64,000 nucleotides of DNA from Eopsaltria australis (Eukaryota > Chordata > Aves > Passeriformes > Petroicidae). This document shows, one piece after another, positions 51,101-63,300 of the stretch (its first letter is position 1; each line of letters opens with the position of its first letter). Location: the NCBI GenBank assembly GCA_034509425.1, contig JAVTVJ010000015.1, forward strand, positions 1 through 64,000, read 5' to 3'. Position numbers and translations under genes: made by a program. The notes under the pieces were generated by a model. It had not been told where the DNA came from and did not search any database. It saw only the letters and a list, made by a program, of their open reading frames with translations.

Positions 51101-54100
51101 TTACGTCAGCAAGGAGCACTGAACTTGGATGGGTGAAGAACCCCTCTTATTTATGACTATTGGATACTGGTGTTGAAATGTGGTCCTGGGATGATGGAAT
51201 AAAAAAAATTACTTCTAAACTCCAAAAGCAGCTAGGCATGGAACAAGGCTTCTGCCAAGCCTGTGCTCAGCACAGAAAGGAAAGACATTGAGAATTTGTT
51301 TCAGCATGTGCTCAGAAGCTTCTTCTTTTATTCAGAAGAAATAAAACTGAAGCAATAAAACAAAAGGAACTGAATCCTGTGGTTGGGGATTTGAACTCAG
51401 GCTGATGACTCAGCTCTGTGGCATCCAGAAATAGTTTTCTGCTTCAAAATAAAATGTGACAGCAACAGGTTCTTCCTTCTGAGAAGAGGCAAGGCCACCA
51501 CACTGCACTGGTGACTGCAGCAGTGGTGGGACAAGGAAAGACTTTGCCATCACACCCAGAGAAGCCAAAAGCAGTAGGCTTCCACAATGCTGCAATAGCA
51601 GGTCTTGCAAAAATTAGAGAATAGATTGTTGATGTCACAGGGTAACTGCAAAGCCTCTGTCTGTCAAAGACAACACACTAGCCGAGTTTGTTCTGCAAAA
51701 GTAGAAGATGAACTTCATGTTCTTCCATCCAGGTTCAGGAACAGTCTGATTTATGCACATCTTGTGTGCTCAATAACTCTCGTTAATGACACTGGTTTAG
51801 GTCTTTTTGTAAATAATATATCATTCTGTGTTAATAGAGAAGAGTACTGCAAGACTGTCAAAATAATAAACAGCTGGGTGTATGTGACATTTTAATAATT
51901 CTCCTTCTGAAGGATCACGGCCCTTATCATCATCCTAACTCAGTGATAAATGATTTAATCTTTTATTTTCTCTAATCAAGAGTTCTGGAACTAAATAATT
52001 TCACTTAATGGGAGCAGCTAAGTTACTTGAATAATACAGACTTGGAACTCAAGTCAGATGTCACTTTTGAACAATGTGTTATATGGGTCAAACTGCAGAC
52101 AAAAAAAGGAGGAGTGGAGACCAGCGTGAAAAAGACAAAAAGATAACCAGAGATAGAAGTAAAAATTTAATCTGTTTCAGTTTAGAAGAGAGCACATCAC
52201 ATTAAAAGGGTAGAAGATAAACACATCATCAGCCCTGTTTTCATCACTTAGAAGAAGTATTTTAAGAAACTTCATCGACTAAGTAGGAAGTTGCTGTGTG
52301 GCTAATAAGGAGGATTGGATGAAATAACAACACAAATAGCCTCAGGAAAATCCCCATGATATAAACTGATGACTACAGCTAAAAGCTGCTATTTAAACAT
52401 TTTTTTTATTGATGCAAGAGCTATCATGTGTTCTCCATGCTGCAGTATTCACGATGAAGGTCATATTGGAAACAATGCGTATTGATCTGAGCCTGTATGA
52501 GAGAAACATTGTAGATGCAGAATAACGATTTGGTGCCTGCATCATGCACTGAGGCTGTGCATGTCTGAGCCCAACACAAATCATTTCTGACATCCCTCTG
52601 CAAACTGCCCAATCCTCCTCCCAGCTCTGGCATGAGAGGTAAGCTGGGGGTCCTGCAGGAAGAAACTTTCTTCTGGGAGTGTGCAGCAAATGTGATTTCC
52701 TGGGTACTGCTTATTTCCAACTCTCACTGTGCTGGGGCATAAGAAGTCCCACAGTACAGTGTAAAGTTATGTGAGCAGATCATAGCAGCAAGAGGTGAAA
52801 GCTACTATTCATACCAGCCTTCTTATTGATTTAAAAGCAATTATCTGCCTGAGTAAGCCCTGCTCAGCTGAGAAAGGGGCTACAAAGTCACGGCCAGAGA
52901 CTTCTGAAAGTTCCTAACAGTCCCAGATATGTGTGTTGTGAGTCCTGTGCTCTATTTTCATTTACTTCTTGCAGTCCTGATAGTTTAACCAAGTCTTCTC
53001 TGCCCTCCTGTTTTAGAGTTATTGTATGTAGCCATGGAATTGATTCCTTGGTGTCTTTTAGAAAGATTTGGGATGTGACAGAGTTTGGCAAGCTTTTTAG
53101 ATGTTCCTGAAGTAAATAGCCCTGCCAAAGTTCTTTAATATTAGCTAGCCCTTGACATGGTTCCATAAATCTAGCTTGGACTTGTGAGGGGCTGATAATT
53201 GTGTCCAACTTGGCTGCTATTCCCTGAAGACAAACCAGTCCTTTTCCAGAGTGCTAGAAGAGGATAATGAGTTGAGAAGACTCCCCATTTCTGGGCTGTA
53301 TGGGCTGCACCATGTACTAGGACTGCCTGAAGGCAGAGGTGGAGGAGATGCCATCAGTTTTGATAAACTGAGAGAGGGGTGGCTAAAGAGGCAGCCCATA
53401 AAACTGGCTGTAACCACAGCAGCCTCGTCAAACAGACATCCAAATTGTATCCTGCTCAGCTCTGGGCACATTTTAACCTGATTGTGCTGTATTTGGACTG
53501 TAACTGGACATCAGTTTGCCCATCCCTCATAGTCTACAGAGAATTTAGAAGTCTGAACTAATTTCACTGGAACAACATTCTTTTATCAGAAGAAGTTTCA
53601 TAGCAGTGATCTGTGCTCTCTCACTTCACTCCCTGGAAGAAATTGCCTGCAGCCAAGAGGCTGTCCAACCTCACAAACCCAAATGTCCCTGCTAGCACTG
53701 GAAAGACTCTGATCAAAGTAGCCACAGTGTACTGCCGGATCATTTTATAAATTCTACCAATGCAGTGCAAATTTTTCTTCCGTGATAGAGATTTTGCAGC
53801 CACTGTCATACGCCACTGGGCCCCCCCAGGTCCCCTGAGAGGCAACTGATAGACCAGACTCACTATTCTTTCATGGAAGTGGCAGTCTGTGCCCAGTCTG
53901 TGTGGTTGAGGGGAAGCTGCCGCAATGGACCTGGCCCTTACCCTCTGGAGCATTGTCCAGAGGGAAGCTCACACATGCAGGGCTGCAGAAAGCCTCACTC
54001 ATGGATCATACATTTTCCTTCTGAAGGAACAGCTGTCAGTGGCCATTTCCTTATGGTTTTTTGCATTTAGGATGTTGAAAATCCCATCCAGGAGGCCTAA

Positions 54101-54666
54101 AGAAATTCATTGGTATAGCTGGCTGAGAAAGTCAGAGTTTTTGAGCCCTGATCCCTACCATACTTATTTATGAGGCCCTTGTACCTAGAATCTGGCCCAT
54201 ATATTGCAAGTCCTCATCATCCATTTAATCCCTTGATTTGTCTTTTCTGAATAGACACTAAGATGTAAGACATTTACTTCTCTCTTATTCTTCCACTGAG
54301 ATTCATACTGGGATAGAAAAAATGATGCATTTTCTCCTGACATGTGTTACAGCTGACTCAGAAGTGTTCCTGCTCCTCCTGGTCCACAGCTGCTTTATCC
54401 CATTCTGACTTGGAAATATGGCAAGATTTGGGAACAACCCTTGCTTATACATATAAGTAATATAATGTCTTAAATTTAAAATACTTGCCTCTGTGTCATG
54501 TTCCCCCCATATTTATTTAGATCCTTCCCTCTTTCACTCTCACAATTTTTCTATTGTGAAAGAATTGCAAACAATTTCAAGCAACATTCAAAATACCAGC
54601 CTCTATCACATCTGTTTACTGTGTTTATACAGCTTTTCTCCCATTTTAGTTTTCTTTTCTGACCTC
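48141..54666. other. Non-coding interval, no gene recognised
   Basis: Frames of up to 110 codons occur on the minus strand (49876-50208, 52888-53208, 53621-53953). None shows a known domain, a compositional bias different from the surroundings, or convincing splice sites at its edges. No LINE or LTR is recognised. Confidence 0.6.
50950..51120. promoter_or_regulatory. Candidate regulatory element with homeodomain and CRE-like motifs
   Basis: CTAATTGACAAGTGATTG (about 51029) and a CRE-like TTACGTCA (about 51101) occur in non-repetitive sequence with no open frame of note. This is inference from motifs only. Confidence 0.18.
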
Positions 54667-55990
54667 ATAGAATTGTAGAATAGGATCACAGAATATGCGA
54701 AGTTGGAAGAGACCCATCAGGATCAAGTCCAACTCCTGGCCCTGCGCAGAACATCCCAAGAATCACATATGTGCCTCAGAGCATTGTCCAAACACTTCTT
54801 GAACTCTGTCAGGCTTGGTGCTGTGAACACTTCTCTGGAGAGTCTGTTCCAGTACTCAATGTTTGTGTGAAAACTTTTTCCTGATATTCAACCTAAACCT
54901 GCCTGACTCAACTTCATGCCATTTCCTTGAGTCCTATCACTGGCCACAAGAGTGAAGAGATCAGTACTTGCCCCTCTGTTTTCCCTTGTAAGGATGTTGA
55001 AGACTACAATGAGGTCTCCCCTCAGCCTCCTCTTCTCCAGGATGAACAAACCAAGTGACTTTCAGATGCTTCATCGTTCTTGTGGCCCTCCTTTGGATAC
55101 TCTCTGATATCTTAATGTCTTTTTTATATTGTGGCTCCCAAAACTGCACACAGCACTCAAGGTGAGGCCACACTAGTGTGAAGCAGAGCAGGACAATACC
55201 CTCCCTTGCCTGGCTAGTGATGTTGTGCCTGATGCACCCCAGGACTGGCCCTCCTGGGTTGGCCCTCCTGGCTGCCAGGGCACTGCTGACTCAGATTTAA
55301 CTTGCCATGGACCAGGACCCACAGTCTCTTTCTGCAGTGCTGCTTTCCAGCCTCCCATTTCCCAGTCTCTGCATACAGCCACGGTTGCCCAGTCCCAAGT
55401 GCAGAATCATCTCTCGCCCTTGTTAAGCCTTGTATGGTTGCTGATTGCCCAGCCCTTTAACTTGTCAAGGGCTCGTTGCAGGGCCTCTCTGCTCCTGAGG
55501 GAGTCAACAGCTCCTCCCAATTTAGTGTCACCAGCAAACTTCCATTCCTGCATCCAAGTCATTAATGAAGATGTGTAAGAGCACTGGGCCGAGGATGGAG
55601 CCCTGCAGAACCCCACTAGTGACAGGCCACCAGCCTGATGTCACTGCATCCATTATAACTCTTTGTGCCCGGCCTGGGAGCCAGTTGCTCACACATGGCA
55701 TAACATGGTTATTTAGCTGAATGCTGTACATCTTCTCCAAAAGGATACTGTGAGAGACAGCAGCCAAAGCTTTGCTGAAATCCAAAAATATTGCATCTGC
55801 TGGCTTTCTGAGATGAACTAGGAAATCAGGTTCAACAAGCAGGATTCTCCCCTTATGAAGTTGTGCTGGCTGTACTGTTCTCCAGGTGTTTTTCACTACT
55901 TACCAGAGTAGTCTTTTTCATGGTTTTACTGGCCACTGAAGTGAGACTGACAGGCCTGTAGTTTCTGTGGTCCTCCTTCCCTAAAACAAT
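54667..55990 (-). mobile_element. CR1-type LINE, 5'-truncated and degraded
   Basis: On the minus strand, broken reading frames give reverse-transcriptase landmarks in the right order: RNYRPVSLTS near 55940, FLDFSKA near 55790, a [14 protein letters not shown] segment near 55630, AGDTKLGG near 55540, and HLECCVQFWEPQYK near 55150. The left edge (54667-54710) has the degenerate ATTCTATG-type 3' terminal repeat of CR1 elements in reverse complement. The catalytic-site Asp pair is altered and stops and frameshifts separate the segments, so the copy is dead. About 1.3 kb of a roughly 4.5-kb full element remains, the usual CR1 5' truncation. Confidence 0.88.
55407..55896 (-). pseudogene. CR1 reverse-transcriptase remnant (best-preserved part)
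   Basis: Two overlapping frames (55528-55896 and 55407-55616) carry the RT fingers/palm. The first has [19 protein letters not shown] and the [10 protein letters not shown] motif; the second, frame-shifted relative to the first, has FAGDTKLGG, where active elements have an F/Y-A-D-D core. Loss of the first catalytic Asp and the frameshift mean no functional enzyme. Confidence 0.8.
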
Positions 55991-56429
55991 TCTGTGTGAT
56001 GAAGAAGGAGTACATTTTCCTCTGCTGCCTCTCTTTTAAAACTTCACAGATGGCCCTGGACTCACTGCACTGTAAAACACAGAGAATCATCCAGAGATTG
56101 CTTTTATCAGGGTTCCCCGTATTTACCTCTTATTTCTCATTATCCCCTTTCTTTGAGAGCTTTACAGTCTGTTCTGTCTTCTTTATCATGTTTGACCTCT
56201 GCTCAGTTGGAATATTTCTGCTTTCATCTCTTTCAGTCCCCATATACCTCTTCTCTCCTGCTCTCTCCCTTAGCATGTTCTTTCTCCCACAGACATGCAA
56301 AGAAACCCGCCCACTGCTGGCACTTTTAATCCCTTTGGCTTTCCCAGTTCTTCTAAATATACTCAGGCCCTGGGAAGACAGCAGCTATTGTTGTGTCCCC
56401 AACGAAGAGCCTGCAAAAAGCCTCAGTGT

Positions 56430-57080
56430 CCCAAGTCTGCTCAGTGGGGACCCCGCTGGCTTCTGTTTGTTGCTGTTGGCCTCTGGCCAGCCCAGCCCAG
56501 CCCGTGGGCTCACTGGCAATGCTTGTTCTGGTTGCTCCAGCTGGATTTAAGGATCCCCCGAGGAAAGCCCGGGGACTGGAGGAGCAGTGTGCCTGCGTGC
56601 CTGTGAGCACGGACCCATCGCTGCCCGGCGGCAGCCCCAGCTCCCTGGGCAGGCTCCCGCACCCTTTTTATTGCTAAATTGCCATTTTCCTGCTACCCTG
56701 AAGGGGCCTCTGGCTGCTGCACATCCGCGTGGAAATCGCTTGAGTCTCCTCCGGCATGCTTCCATGTTTCCTCACCAGCACGGGGGGAAGAATAGCACTT
56801 AGTGAATGGCCCATTCACGCCCTTGTAGACTCACAAACCACACGGAAAACACCGAGGTCTCTCTCCTGTGCAGAGCCGGCCCGGGGAGGAGCACCCGAGC
56901 CTGCAGGAGAGCCGAGGCACTGCTCCTCCCGCCCGGGACTGAGCAGCCAGCGCTGGGCATGGGCTCGCACGGCAGGCTGTGCCAGGGCAGGCTGTGCCAG
57001 GGCAGGCTGTGCCAGGGCAGCCCCTGCCTGTGACCAGGACATCGTTCCCATCCCTCCCCGCAGACCTGGCAGTATGTTAA
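56430..57080. other. CpG-richer patch without a recognised gene
   Basis: GC and CpG content rise clearly between about 56430 and 57080 compared with the AT-rich neighbours. Several overlapping open frames here on both strands (70-125 codons) are compositional and match nothing I recognise. It might be the promoter/first exon of an unannotated transcript, a distal regulatory element, or a GC-biased patch. It lies about 450 bp from the truncated 5' edge of the minus-strand CR1. Confidence 0.5.
56971..57015. repeat. 15-bp tandem repeat, three copies
   Basis: GGCAGGCTGTGCCAG repeats three times perfectly and is followed by a partial fourth unit (GGCAG). It lies within the CpG-richer patch at 56.43-57.08 kb. 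Confidence 0.95.
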
Positions 57081-60039
57081 CAGGCGGCATTGGCCTCTAA
57101 AAGGAGACTTATGCTTCTCCTTCAGCTCCAAGCAAGGAGCTGGATCATTTCCAAGGGCAAAGTTATGTGTACTCAACTGGAGGATGTGTAAATAAATCGG
57201 TTCAAGGAAATTAGTTGGTTTTTATGAGTGTCGAAGCTGCAGCTTCTTCTCTCTGCACTGTCGGCAAGGCAGGGGTTGGCTGCATCAGGCTGCTGAGCTC
57301 CCTGTGCTGCCCTTGGTCTGGGCAAATCTCTCTGCTACCCTGGCAGAAGGGCTGGTAGGACCAGGGGTTTCAATATTTTATATGTATTAACTGGGGAACA
57401 TCTGTACCAGTGCACACAGGAGCTTTTTATACTTAGTTGTTTGTAAAGAATTTGCAGCCCTCAGAAAGGCTGTGACTAATTTTAAGCCTCTCTAGGTGGA
57501 AGTTTACATGCTTTAATAGCATTTTCTGCTGGCACTGCTGGTGATGGCCCTGGTACCTGGGCTCCTACTGGATAAAATCACTATTATCTTACATTTTAAA
57601 AGGTGGTTTGGGAAGTCCTCAGCATGGGAAAACAGCTGAACCTAGCAATGGTGCCTTTATATTGAGCCCAGTATCCCAGGTTATTCAAACAGCTGCCTTG
57701 TTTGCCTATTTTGACAGTAAAAAATGTTGAGGAAACACAACCCTGAGCCTGTTTGGTTGGACAGGTGTTTACCTCTGGAGTTCTATACATCATGTTTTCA
57801 TATCACACACTTTTTCTTAACTTAACTGAACTTCAAATTTTGGCAAAGGAAAATAACATTTTAGATACAATCTGTCACAAGAGTGGGATGAGGAACTTTC
57901 CTTTCCAAGCCTGACTGGACTTCTGTAAATTTCAGTAAAAATCTCTTTTCACGCTTTCATTTCTAAAACTGCAAAAAGTCTTTTTGGATGCTCACCTCAC
58001 AAGTCTCAAATGGCTTTTGAGGCTGAAAATAATTTCCTACTCTTCAGCCCCTTTTCCCTCTAACATGTTGCTAGGAATCTTAGACCATGAGAGATGCTGA
58101 GGGGACTCTCTTTTTTAACAGGGATCAAGCTGGATAGGTGTAACCCAGAGCATCAGGGGGGCTGGGTTCATAATGCTCCTGAGGCTCATGTCAGTAACTT
58201 GATCTTGCCTCTAAGTGTTCCTGTGCAGTTCAGCAAGGGCATGTGTACCTCCAATACATGCATTCAAGGGTTACATGCATGGGTAGCTGCATAGATAGGA
58301 AGGTTAATGGGATTTTGGAATATCCAAGACATTGCTGCTATCCCCCCAGAATAAAAAACCAAATTAGTAACTCGATCTTGCCATCATTACATAGGTAAGA
58401 AATTCATTAAATCAGTGTGACTAATCCTGTGATTAAGGACTGCACACCAGGTTTGGGGCTTAATCTCTTCTGAGAAAATCCCAATTTAACAGGAGCAAAA
58501 TGATCCTAGGACCAGTCTATGAGAGCTGATATTCAAATCGTGTGGAAGAAGAAATCATAACTAATTAGTTTTGAGGGGTATTTTCATGTTTGGGTAATTC
58601 TATTATACATGAGAAGCAATTGCGTCTTTGACTGTCCTGTTGTAAAGTAATGATAGTTTTTGTTAGAAAATAAGATCATCTGAATGCAAGGCTCTTTCAG
58701 GACAGCACAGTAATTTTGAAGCATGAAATGAAGAATATTGTTCTTCGTGAAAATGACAGGGAGGGGCTGCAGCATCCTTTTTCAGGAGTCACATTTAAAG
58801 GGTAAGATTAGAAGTGCATTATCTTGATGCGGGATTACAGAAAGTCCACTTGCACAGCTGGTGCAACTGGCACTGAGAGGAAGACAATCTGCCTGCTCTT
58901 CCGCTTCTAAGCATCAATAACATTGCAATGTTTTCAACACACTGGGAAAGGGCCTTACTGAATTTTAAAATAATTTACATGTATATGTGTGTGTGTTTGT
59001 GTATGCCTGTGTCTCTATGTGATTAGCCATTATCTTTTTGCTATTTGCAGTTTCTTAAATATTACATGGAGCTGTTTAATTCAGTTTAACTTTTAAAAAT
59101 TTCCTTTGACTCTTATTTTTGAATGTCCTTCTTTCAGTGTGCTTTCCAGGAAGGGAGGGAAGAGGGAGCTGAATAAACATCCATAGCTGGGTCTTGTTTT
59201 CAGAGCAGTTCAGTACATTCCTGCAGGCCGGGTAGAAGAGGGAGGGTGTCTGCTGTGTTTTCTCAACATTACAGGCTGTCCAGACAATTCAGCGGTCATC
59301 CATTTGTGTGAGAGTGGCACATTTAGCCCATCCACATATATTGAGTGGATCCAGAAGAAAATGGGAGCACAGACTGATGCAGCCAGCAAGCCTTCCAAGT
59401 GGGGTGAGGTGACCGGTGAACTGAGCCATTAGACAGCAGAGTTTGCCCACAGTTTTATAAGTGCATCATGTGCTACCTACAAGGCTGACACAGAGAGACC
59501 TTTGCAAGTTACTTCTATAAATAGCCTGAAATTCCTAACCAGTTTATAACCTTGATATCTACATATATTGTGTTTACAGGTACCTAAACTGCTCAAATAG
59601 AAGTTGTGTGCCATTAGGCATTTACAGGCACAGTGCTTCAAAGGTCAGGTGATGTCTGAGCTAAATCCTTACCCTAGTTGGCCTTCACCACCCATCCCCA
59701 AACATACACAAAGAAAATACAAACATTCAGAAATTAAGGAATCTGGTTTTGTATAAATGCCCAGTGTTGAAGCCTATATCTTTTGAATTGGTGGATTTGG
59801 TGTATTTGTTTGAGATATTTTTAGAGTGTCACTACACTCTTGTAAAAGTGCAGGTCCTGTGTGATGTTGCAATGTCCACATGCAGCATCACAAATGCCAA
59901 GGCCTTGTATAGAAGGTAACTAATAAACCAGCATTGACAAAATAACAGTTGGCAAGACAGTTGAGATGGTCAGCTCTTCTTCCTTTTGTCATAGAAAAAG
60001 TCTTCTCTTTTGTAGCCCCTTAATATGTAAATTCCATTA
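57081..60039. other. Non-coding interval, no gene recognised
   Basis: The only feature is an imperfect GT-rich stretch at about 58980-59023. Open frames are short and unremarkable. Confidence 0.6.
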
Positions 60040-60350
60040 GCAAGGTGTGTGTTCTCTTCTCCCAGGTAACAAGAGATCAGAGATGGGGAAACAGCCTCAA
60101 GTTGCACCAGAGGAAGTTCACTTTGGGCATTAGGAAAAATTTCTTCACTGAAAGGGTTAACAACCATTGGAACAGGCTGCCCAGGGTAGTGGTTGATCAC
60201 CATCCCTGCAGGTATTTTAAAGTTGTGTAGATATGACCCCTGGGGACATGGTTTAGTGGTGGACTTGACAGTGCTGGGTTAATGGTTGGACTTGATGTCC
60301 TTAAAGCTCTTTTCCAAACTAAATGAGTCTGTGGTTCTATGATTATTTTT
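60040..60350 (+). mobile_element. Short CR1 LINE 3' fragment
   Basis: A coding remnant (RKNFFTERV followed by HWNRLPR) matches the CR1 ORF2 C-terminal segment. It is followed by GGTTGGACTTGATGTCC and ends in the typical GGTTCTATGATT tail at about 60333-60345. The 5' edge is close to 60040 and the piece is about 300 bp. It is in the opposite orientation to the CR1 copy at 54.7-56.0 kb. Confidence 0.82.
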
Positions 60351-63300
60351 TATTTCATGCACCCAAAGGATAATAACCTGAAAATACTATTAGTAATGAG
60401 AGCATGTTAGAGCTGGTAGCCTGTCACCACTTACATTCTTGCTGTTTGGGTTGCCCACAGCCAGGCTCCCAGCATGTTTATAACCAATAAAGGGAGTTCT
60501 AAGATATCAGAAGGCATATTCATAATCACATTTTTCTTGGTGCCAACTGGGAGCGTAATAAAAGATGCAAAGAAGAAGGCCACCAATTTCTTATTGCATT
60601 CAGTCAGCTACAGAGAAATTACCCTGAAAGTCATACTCCAATAACAGCTAATGTCTCTGCTGAGCTCCAAGCCTATTTTGTTCTTGCAATTTCTCTGAAA
60701 TGGAGTGGCTCAAATAATTGCCTAATGAGTCAGGCCTCCGAGGAGCAGCATTTGACATCCTGGCAGGCAAAACATAGCTTTAATTGTCAACATTTTATAA
60801 TCTGAAATTTCAAATGCTAACCAATCATTTAAAAGCAGCTGATCCATCCTGGTAAGATACATATTTTCCTTATGAATGGTATTCCTTTTGATCTTTAGTT
60901 TTTGCTTGACGTATCTCTCCCTGCAGTTAACAGGACCTATCACTCATATGCTCTGGCTCTTGGTTTTTGCTTGGTTTGCTTGGTTTGGCTTTTTTTCTGG
61001 AGTGCTCAATCTGATTTACCTCTTATCACCCATCTTCTTTGCTCTTGAAAATGCAATGTGTATTTGTTTAATTGCTAGCCCACAACAAGCTTCCTCATTA
61101 TTCTTCCATCACTATCATCAAGCAATGTAGAAAAGAATAAAAAACAAAGGGAATATATCTTTAGTGTTATTTGATGTGTCTGAGTCTAGTTATAAATAAA
61201 GACACAAGATGGAAATATTTTGTGTAAAGAACCTGAAAATTACAGTGCTGCACAGATCCTGTTATACATATCAGGCAGAAATTTTTTCTCTAACTTCAGG
61301 GCTTTCTTATGAAGGAGAGAGATTGAATTTGCTTTTCTGTATTCTATCTCTTTGCTGCCCTAAATTGGATACTTTTGGTTGCCTTTTTTCCGATCTTGCT
61401 CAAACCTCCCCAATTTTTTCCACTTCACTTGACATACAGAATCATCATCATTTCTCCCTTGGCTGTTAAGCAAAATCTATCATTTAACACAAGCAGTTTT
61501 TGCTAGAAGAAAAACCCGAGTCCTTTCTCCTCATTTTTTTGAATGACGAGAACTATCACAGAAAACACAGCTCACTTCAGTGTAGACATTAAAGATGAAT
61601 TTTGAGCTTTTCAGCTCACTCAAAGCATGGTGAGGGCCTAGTTGCACTGTCCAGGAACAGGCCAGGTCAGGGAACAAAATTTATCTGTAAAATCAGGGCA
61701 GGTTTGAAAGCAAGGCCATGTGCACTAAAATCTCTTATGTGACTGTTGCAGCATCCAGTGCTACAGCTGAAGGCTGGGGCCAAAACCTCATGTCCATGCT
61801 CTAGTAGATCTGATCTGACACTGTTTGCCGGACGTGGAAATGTCTGTTCCCAGCTCCAGAGGGAACAGAGGGGTCCATATGGATGTGGCTGTGTTCAGCA
61901 GTACCAAACTCTCATCTGTTCTCCTCATGAAGAATGTCCCTAGCCCAGCTGCAGCCTCTCTTGAGTGCATGGATGCACGCAAAGGATGTGAGTGAGGAGC
62001 AGGTCAGGCTCAGCCTCGTGGGAGCTGCAGCTTAGGTGGACATGGCTGTGCCTCATAGCCAGCCCACAGCTGGTGCCCTGTCCGATCTTGAGCTATTTAG
62101 GGCATTGTGGCCAATGAGAGCTATTTGAAAGCTATCTCATGAACAAATCTTTGGTTCCAGGGTGCAAACTGGTTGTCACATAGCTCAAAGCAATAGTAAG
62201 CAGGCGTGTGCATGCTCTGCCCCCAAAAGCATGTGCCTCTGCAGCCTAATGAAGGGAATTCTTTCTCTCTGCATGGTACCACTCACCTCTGACACCCATC
62301 AGCAAATTCCCATGGCATAATGGCTACCTAAAATACTATAGAAACAGATCAGGAACCACTGAGTGGATAGAAAAGTCAAATCATCCTGTATGGATAGTGA
62401 AAGCGTCCTTACACCTGAGCATGACCTCTGAGTTAACATGCCATCAGAACAAAAGGTGCCATTTAAGAAGCAACCAAGCTCTGACTACTTTTCATTTTCA
62501 CAATCAGAGGGAAGGATCTTATTAGCCTTATTACTTGAACTAATAAGATGGCACAAGGAGAAAATGGAAGATGCTCCTAAACTACTCCTCTTTGAGTGAC
62601 GTCTGTGTTCTTCTGATGATAACCACCACGCATGGGAAGGCAGGTTTTGGCCTCCTATCTCATGACATAAGCTCACAACGGGCCTGAGGAGCAGTTCACC
62701 TCTTGTAGGCTACTTGTGGGTTTTACTCACTGCAATTACTTCTCAAGTGTTTTATCCATTCTTATAATGAAATGTTTGACAGACTTGCCACTCCTGAAAC
62801 TCTTCCCATAGGCTAATCACAAACTTGAGCCTGGCACAATACCTCTGAGCTCTAGTCACTCACTTCTCGCCAGTGGGCAGTTTGTGGAAATGCTCTGATG
62901 GCTTGGAAAAACAGCATCAACAGCAGAAATCACATTTTAGCAAAATTTATTTGAAGAAGTAATTCCCAAAAAGTGTGAATGGTGAGGATGTGGCCCAGAG
63001 CACAGTGCTGTAAAAAGGCATCTAGAAACTCAGCAGGATACAGTTTAATTTCAAACTGTTCATTCCCATCTGTTAAGAGCTATAGCTTAGAGAAGAAACA
63101 ACACTGTGGTATAAATCCTTTTCATCTAGAAATACTGAATTTGGGATCCAGAAGGGATTTGTACTTTTCCCCAAGGACCTTTGTGCTTGTTTGTGTCTGG
63201 ATGCAGCAGCTTTACGTCTCTGCCTTTGCAAGTGCTGCTGGGAGGTAAGATGAGGATGGCAGTGGTGCTAAATTACAGGTGGTGCTCACCTGCATCAGCT

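Noticed and set aside
55996..56550. 184-codon open frame on the + strand
   Set aside because: It starts at the edge of the minus-strand CR1, is hydrophobic because of a pyrimidine-rich stretch, shows no recognised domain, and overlaps other open frames in the CpG-rich patch.
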